Shown: in pieces, positions 61,576 through 64,000 of the stretch
Layout: each line of letters starts with the position of its first letter
Numbering within the stretch: position 1 is the stretch's first letter
Assembly: GCA_017468365.1 (NCBI GenBank)
Contig: JAFUIS010000018.1
Location: 158,895 to 222,894 of the forward strand
Source of the DNA: Oscillospiraceae bacterium
Lineage (GTDB): Bacteria; Bacillota; Clostridia; Oscillospirales; Ruminococcaceae
Direction: 5' to 3'
DNA: 64,000 nt
Notes under the pieces: model-generated
What the model saw: only the letters and a program-made list of their open reading frames with translations
Told to the model about the DNA's origin: nothing
Database searches by the model: none
Program-made: the position numbers and the translations under genes

Positions 61576-62865
61576 TTATACTACGGAATAGACGGAAGAA
61601 CCTTCGGGAACGGAAACGCGGTCAATGGTTGCGCCGAGTCCGCGAAGTTTATCAACAAGGTTGGTGTATCCGCGTTCGATATGGTGGATCTCTTCGATTT
61701 CGGTGGTGCCGGTGGCGGCAAGTCCCGCAATTACCATTGCGGCGCCGGCACGAAGGTCGGCTGCGCGAACGCTTGCGCCGGAAAGACCTTCGACGCCCTG
61801 AACAACGGCAACCTTTCCATCAACGGAAATGGAAGCGCCCATTCTGCAAAGTTCGGATATGTATTTGAAACGGTTGTCCCAAACGCCTTCGGTGACGATA
61901 CTGGTGCCCTGGGCAAGAGCAAGAAGGGTGGTCATCTGGGGCTGCATATCGGTGGGAAAACCGGGATAGGGCATGGTCTTTACGTTGACATGTTCAAAAT
62001 GGTCGACTTCACCGGAAACGCGTACCGCGTCGTCATATTCGATTACGGAGGCGCCGGTTTTAACAAGTTTTTCGGTAATGGCTTCAAGGTGTTTCGGAAT
62101 AACGCCTCTGATAAGAACATTGCCTTTGGTTGCGGCGGCAGCCACCATATAAGTTCCGGCTTCGATCTGGTCGGGAATGATGGAATAGTTTGCGCCGTGA
62201 AGTTTTTCAACACCGTGGATCTTGATAACGTCGGTACCTGCGCCGCGGATATCTGCGCCAAGGGAGTTGAGGAAGTTTGCAAGGTCAACGATATGGGGTT
62301 CTTTTGCAACGTTTTCAAGAATGGTAAGACCCTTTGCTTTTACTGCTGCAAGCATTACGTTGATGGTTGCGCCGACGGAAACAACGTCAAAATAGATGTG
62401 GCTTCCAAGAAGGCCGTCGCTGCTGATAGAAACGCTTCCGTGGCCGATATTTACATCTGCGCCGAGAGCTTCGAAACCTTTGATATGCTGGTCGATGGGA
62501 CGAACACCGAAGTCACAGCCGCCGGGAAGCGGAACGTTTGCTTCGTTGCATCTTCCGAGAAGTGCGCCGAGGAAATAATAGGAAGCGCGAAGCTGTCTTG
62601 CAAGGTCCTCGGGAACTTTATGGGAAGTGATGTTGCTGGTATCGATGAAAACGGAGGTACGGCTTACAACGCGTACGGTCGCGCCCATAAGAGAAAGCAT
62701 ATCATAAAGGGTGTAAACATCGCTGATATCAGGAATGTTTTCAAGAAGGCAAGGGCCGCCCGCAAGAATGGTTGCGGGAATTATTGCAACAGCGGCATTT
62801 TTTGCGCCGCTGACCTGGACCTCTCCGCGAAGAGGGGTGCCGCCTTTGATTACGAATTTATCCAA
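61576..62865 (-). CDS. murA: UDP-N-acetylglucosamine 1-carboxyvinyltransferase
   Basis: First committed enzyme of peptidoglycan synthesis, 429 residues. VIKGGTPLRGEVQVSGAKNA opens; the catalytic Cys is in LPGGCDFGVRPID, and the target of fosfomycin in this family. TMPYPGFPTDMQPQ and RGYTNLVDKLRGLGA are further motifs. Its leader on the reverse strand holds AAGGGGA. Confidence 0.96.
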   Translation of the reverse strand: MDKFVIKGGTPLRGEVQVSGAKNAAVAIIPATILAGGPCLLENIPDISDVYTLYDMLSLMGATVRVVSRTSVFIDTSNITSHKVPEDLARQLRASYYFLGALLGRCNEANVPLPGGCDFGVRPIDQHIKGFEALGADVNIGHGSVSISSDGLLGSHIYFDVVSVGATINVMLAAVKAKGLTILENVAKEPHIVDLANFLNSLGADIRGAGTDVIKIHGVEKLHGANYSIIPDQIEAGTYMVAAAATKGNVLIRGVIPKHLEAITEKLVKTGASVIEYDDAVRVSGEVDHFEHVNVKTMPYPGFPTDMQPQMTTLLALAQGTSIVTEGVWDNRFKYISELCRMGASISVDGKVAVVQGVEGLSGASVRAADLRAGAAMVIAGLAATGTTEIEEIHHIERGYTNLVDKLRGLGATIDRVSVPEGSSVYSVV

Positions 62866-63028
62866 TATTCTATCCCCTTAAAAGTGTATTTATCGTAACT
62901 AAAAAATTTAGATGGTTACAGTTATAATTATAATAACATATATATGACGAAAATGCAAATATGATTTGCGATCATTTGAAGTCGTATCGGAATTTTTTTG
63001 GATCCGGACAAGAATTTTAACAGAATTC

Positions 63029-63056
63029 TTGTTTTTATGAAATTAAAGAGTATAAT
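63029..63056 (+). promoter_or_regulatory. Putative promoter
   Basis: TTGTTT (63029-63034), 16 bases, TATAAT (63051-63056), ahead of the secreted protein gene at 63105. Confidence 0.5.
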
Positions 63057-63104
63057 TAATATGTAGTTTTTCGCGGTTTTTTAAACCGGAAAAGGAGGAA
63101 TAAA

Positions 63105-64000
63105 ATGAAAAAGTCAAGCAAAATTTTTGTTGTTATCCTTGCGCTTGCAATGCTGCTGTCGTTCAGCTCTGTCGGTGCTTTTGCGGCAACCGATGATGAC
63201 GAATGGTACTATTATGAAATCGATATCACCAAGACCGTAGCCGCAGTTGGCGACAAACATCCAAAGCGTGACTTTAAATTTATTGTTTTAGGTTTGTCGT
63301 CGGGCAACCCGGATGACGAATTCAATGCAAAAATCACACTTGAAGAAAATGAAGTAAGCGCAACCCAGCCGCTGAATTTTTGTTCCGATAAAAAGTATGA
63401 CTTTCTTATAATATTTGAAAGCAATATTAACGAGGAAGAGCCTTGGGATTATTCCAATGCAGAATACGTTGTGCCGATGAGAAAATATCAGAACGAGCAG
63501 AAACCCGGCCATGAAAACGTTCTTAAAATTGCCGAGAATGAATACTATCTTTTAAAGGATGACGACGGCACTCAGTATAACGATAATATTGAGAATTACA
63601 AGTTTGTTCCCAGCAGTAAAACCGCAGAATTCACCAATGCTTACGTAGCACCGACCGCATCCATTCCGGTAGTTATCGACGTTATGAGCTTCGGTAAAAA
63701 CGCACCAGGAACCAAAACTTTCAAATTTGAAGTTTATACCGAGCCTTACGGTGCAGCATCAATTTCCATTGATGATATGGTCGGTGACGGAAATGTTAAC
63801 GAACCCATTATCGCAGAAGCAACCGTTGAAGGTGAAGGCATTTTTGAAAGAGAACTTTTTGTTAGACTTCCCGAAGACATCAGAGACAACACGTTCTATG
63901 TCAGAATGGTCGACGAAGGCGACGAATATTGGGTTTACGACAAAATTGAGTACATGATGTACAGATATATTCCCCAAAACAGCCTCAGAGCCACTTACAG
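63105..64000 (+). CDS. Secreted protein with signal peptide, 3' end outside window
   Basis: At least 298 residues. Signal peptide KKSSKIFVVILALAMLLSFS then SVGAFA with likely cut before AT. The exported part is acidic and beta-rich, with two similar blocks, each opening with a strand before FKF (VGDKHPKRDFKFIVLG; APGTKTFKFEVYTEPYG). The layout recalls isopeptide-linked pilin or surface-protein domains, but I cannot confirm this. AAAGGAGG site 6 bases before the ATG. Confidence 0.75.
   Translation, partial: MKKSSKIFVVILALAMLLSFSSVGAFAATDDDEWYYYEIDITKTVAAVGDKHPKRDFKFIVLGLSSGNPDDEFNAKITLEENEVSATQPLNFCSDKKYDFLIIFESNINEEEPWDYSNAEYVVPMRKYQNEQKPGHENVLKIAENEYYLLKDDDGTQYNDNIENYKFVPSSKTAEFTNAYVAPTASIPVVIDVMSFGKNAPGTKTFKFEVYTEPYGAASISIDDMVGDGNVNEPIIAEATVEGEGIFERELFVRLPEDIRDNTFYVRMVDEGDEYWVYDKIEYMMYRYIPQNSLRATY

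Noticed and set aside
1-64000. CRISPR array, prophage, insertion sequence, tRNA or rRNA genes
   Set aside because: No spaced repeat array, transposase or integrase, cloverleaf or rRNA segment was recognised on reading both strands.

Overview
The window reads as chromosomal DNA from a spore-forming, Gram-positive member of the Clostridia. The evidence is a Gram-positive PolC replicase, the forespore sigma factor SigG, sporulation-associated YmxH/YlmC and YtfJ/GerW proteins, zinc-binding forms of ribosomal proteins L28 and L32, a PPi-type phosphofructokinase, the MEP isoprenoid enzymes Dxr and IspG, strong AAGGAGG-type ribosome binding sites and frequent TTG starts. The sequence cannot fix the family or genus. 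Gene density is high. I see no rRNA or tRNA gene, insertion sequence, prophage or CRISPR array.

Layout. 1-8.8 kb is a mixed block: a truncated PutP-type symporter, a GtrB/GtrA pair split by an RsuA-type enzyme, guanine deaminase, YgiQ, a small membrane protein coupled to an AAC(6')-like acetyltransferase, a family 4 uracil-DNA glycosylase and a cell-wall amidase. 9-16.4 kb is an information-processing run: phoH-ybeY-era-yqzL-like-recO-mutS2-ogt and an AI-2E family permease. 16.5-25.5 kb holds a TetR/SDR divergent pair, PPi-PFK, signal peptidase I, mnmA, a CNNM/CorC-type Mg2+ transporter behind an unusual leader, and an AIM24-like protein. 25.6-27.5 kb has pcp, sigG and ymxH. 27.5-31.4 kb is rpsB-tsf followed by an isolated PduS-like/PduT-like pair. 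32-43.5 kb is the classic pyrH-frr-uppS-cdsA-dxr-rseP-ispG-polC operon, which links ribosome recycling, undecaprenyl and phospholipid synthesis, isoprenoid supply and replication. 43.5-51.6 kb has pseudouridine synthase, radC, yceD-rpmF, Nudix, DUF512-der-plsY and rpmB. 51.8-57 kb is an M50 protease, scpAB, DUF2953, ytfJ, a D,D-carboxypeptidase and an RluB-type enzyme. 57-64 kb is secG, a topoisomerase IV-like A subunit, rlmH, a WalJ-type hydrolase, murA and a truncated secreted protein.

Most interesting signals: (1) a perfect-consensus promoter, a 12-codon ORF beginning Met-Asp-Asp-Ala-Asp and a strong terminator directly ahead of the CNNM/CorC gene, which looks like a leader-peptide attenuator and could sense Mg2+; (2) a two-gene PduS/PduT-like redox module with no other microcompartment gene in the window; (3) an overrepresented, clustered heptamer TGAGCAC, with three roughly helically phased copies between sigG and ymxH; (4) an apparent ATT start codon for phoH; (5) an orphan gene bracketed by two 33-bp near-identical terminator repeats exactly 510 bp apart. 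All functional statements are made by reading motifs and recalling families; no database search was run.
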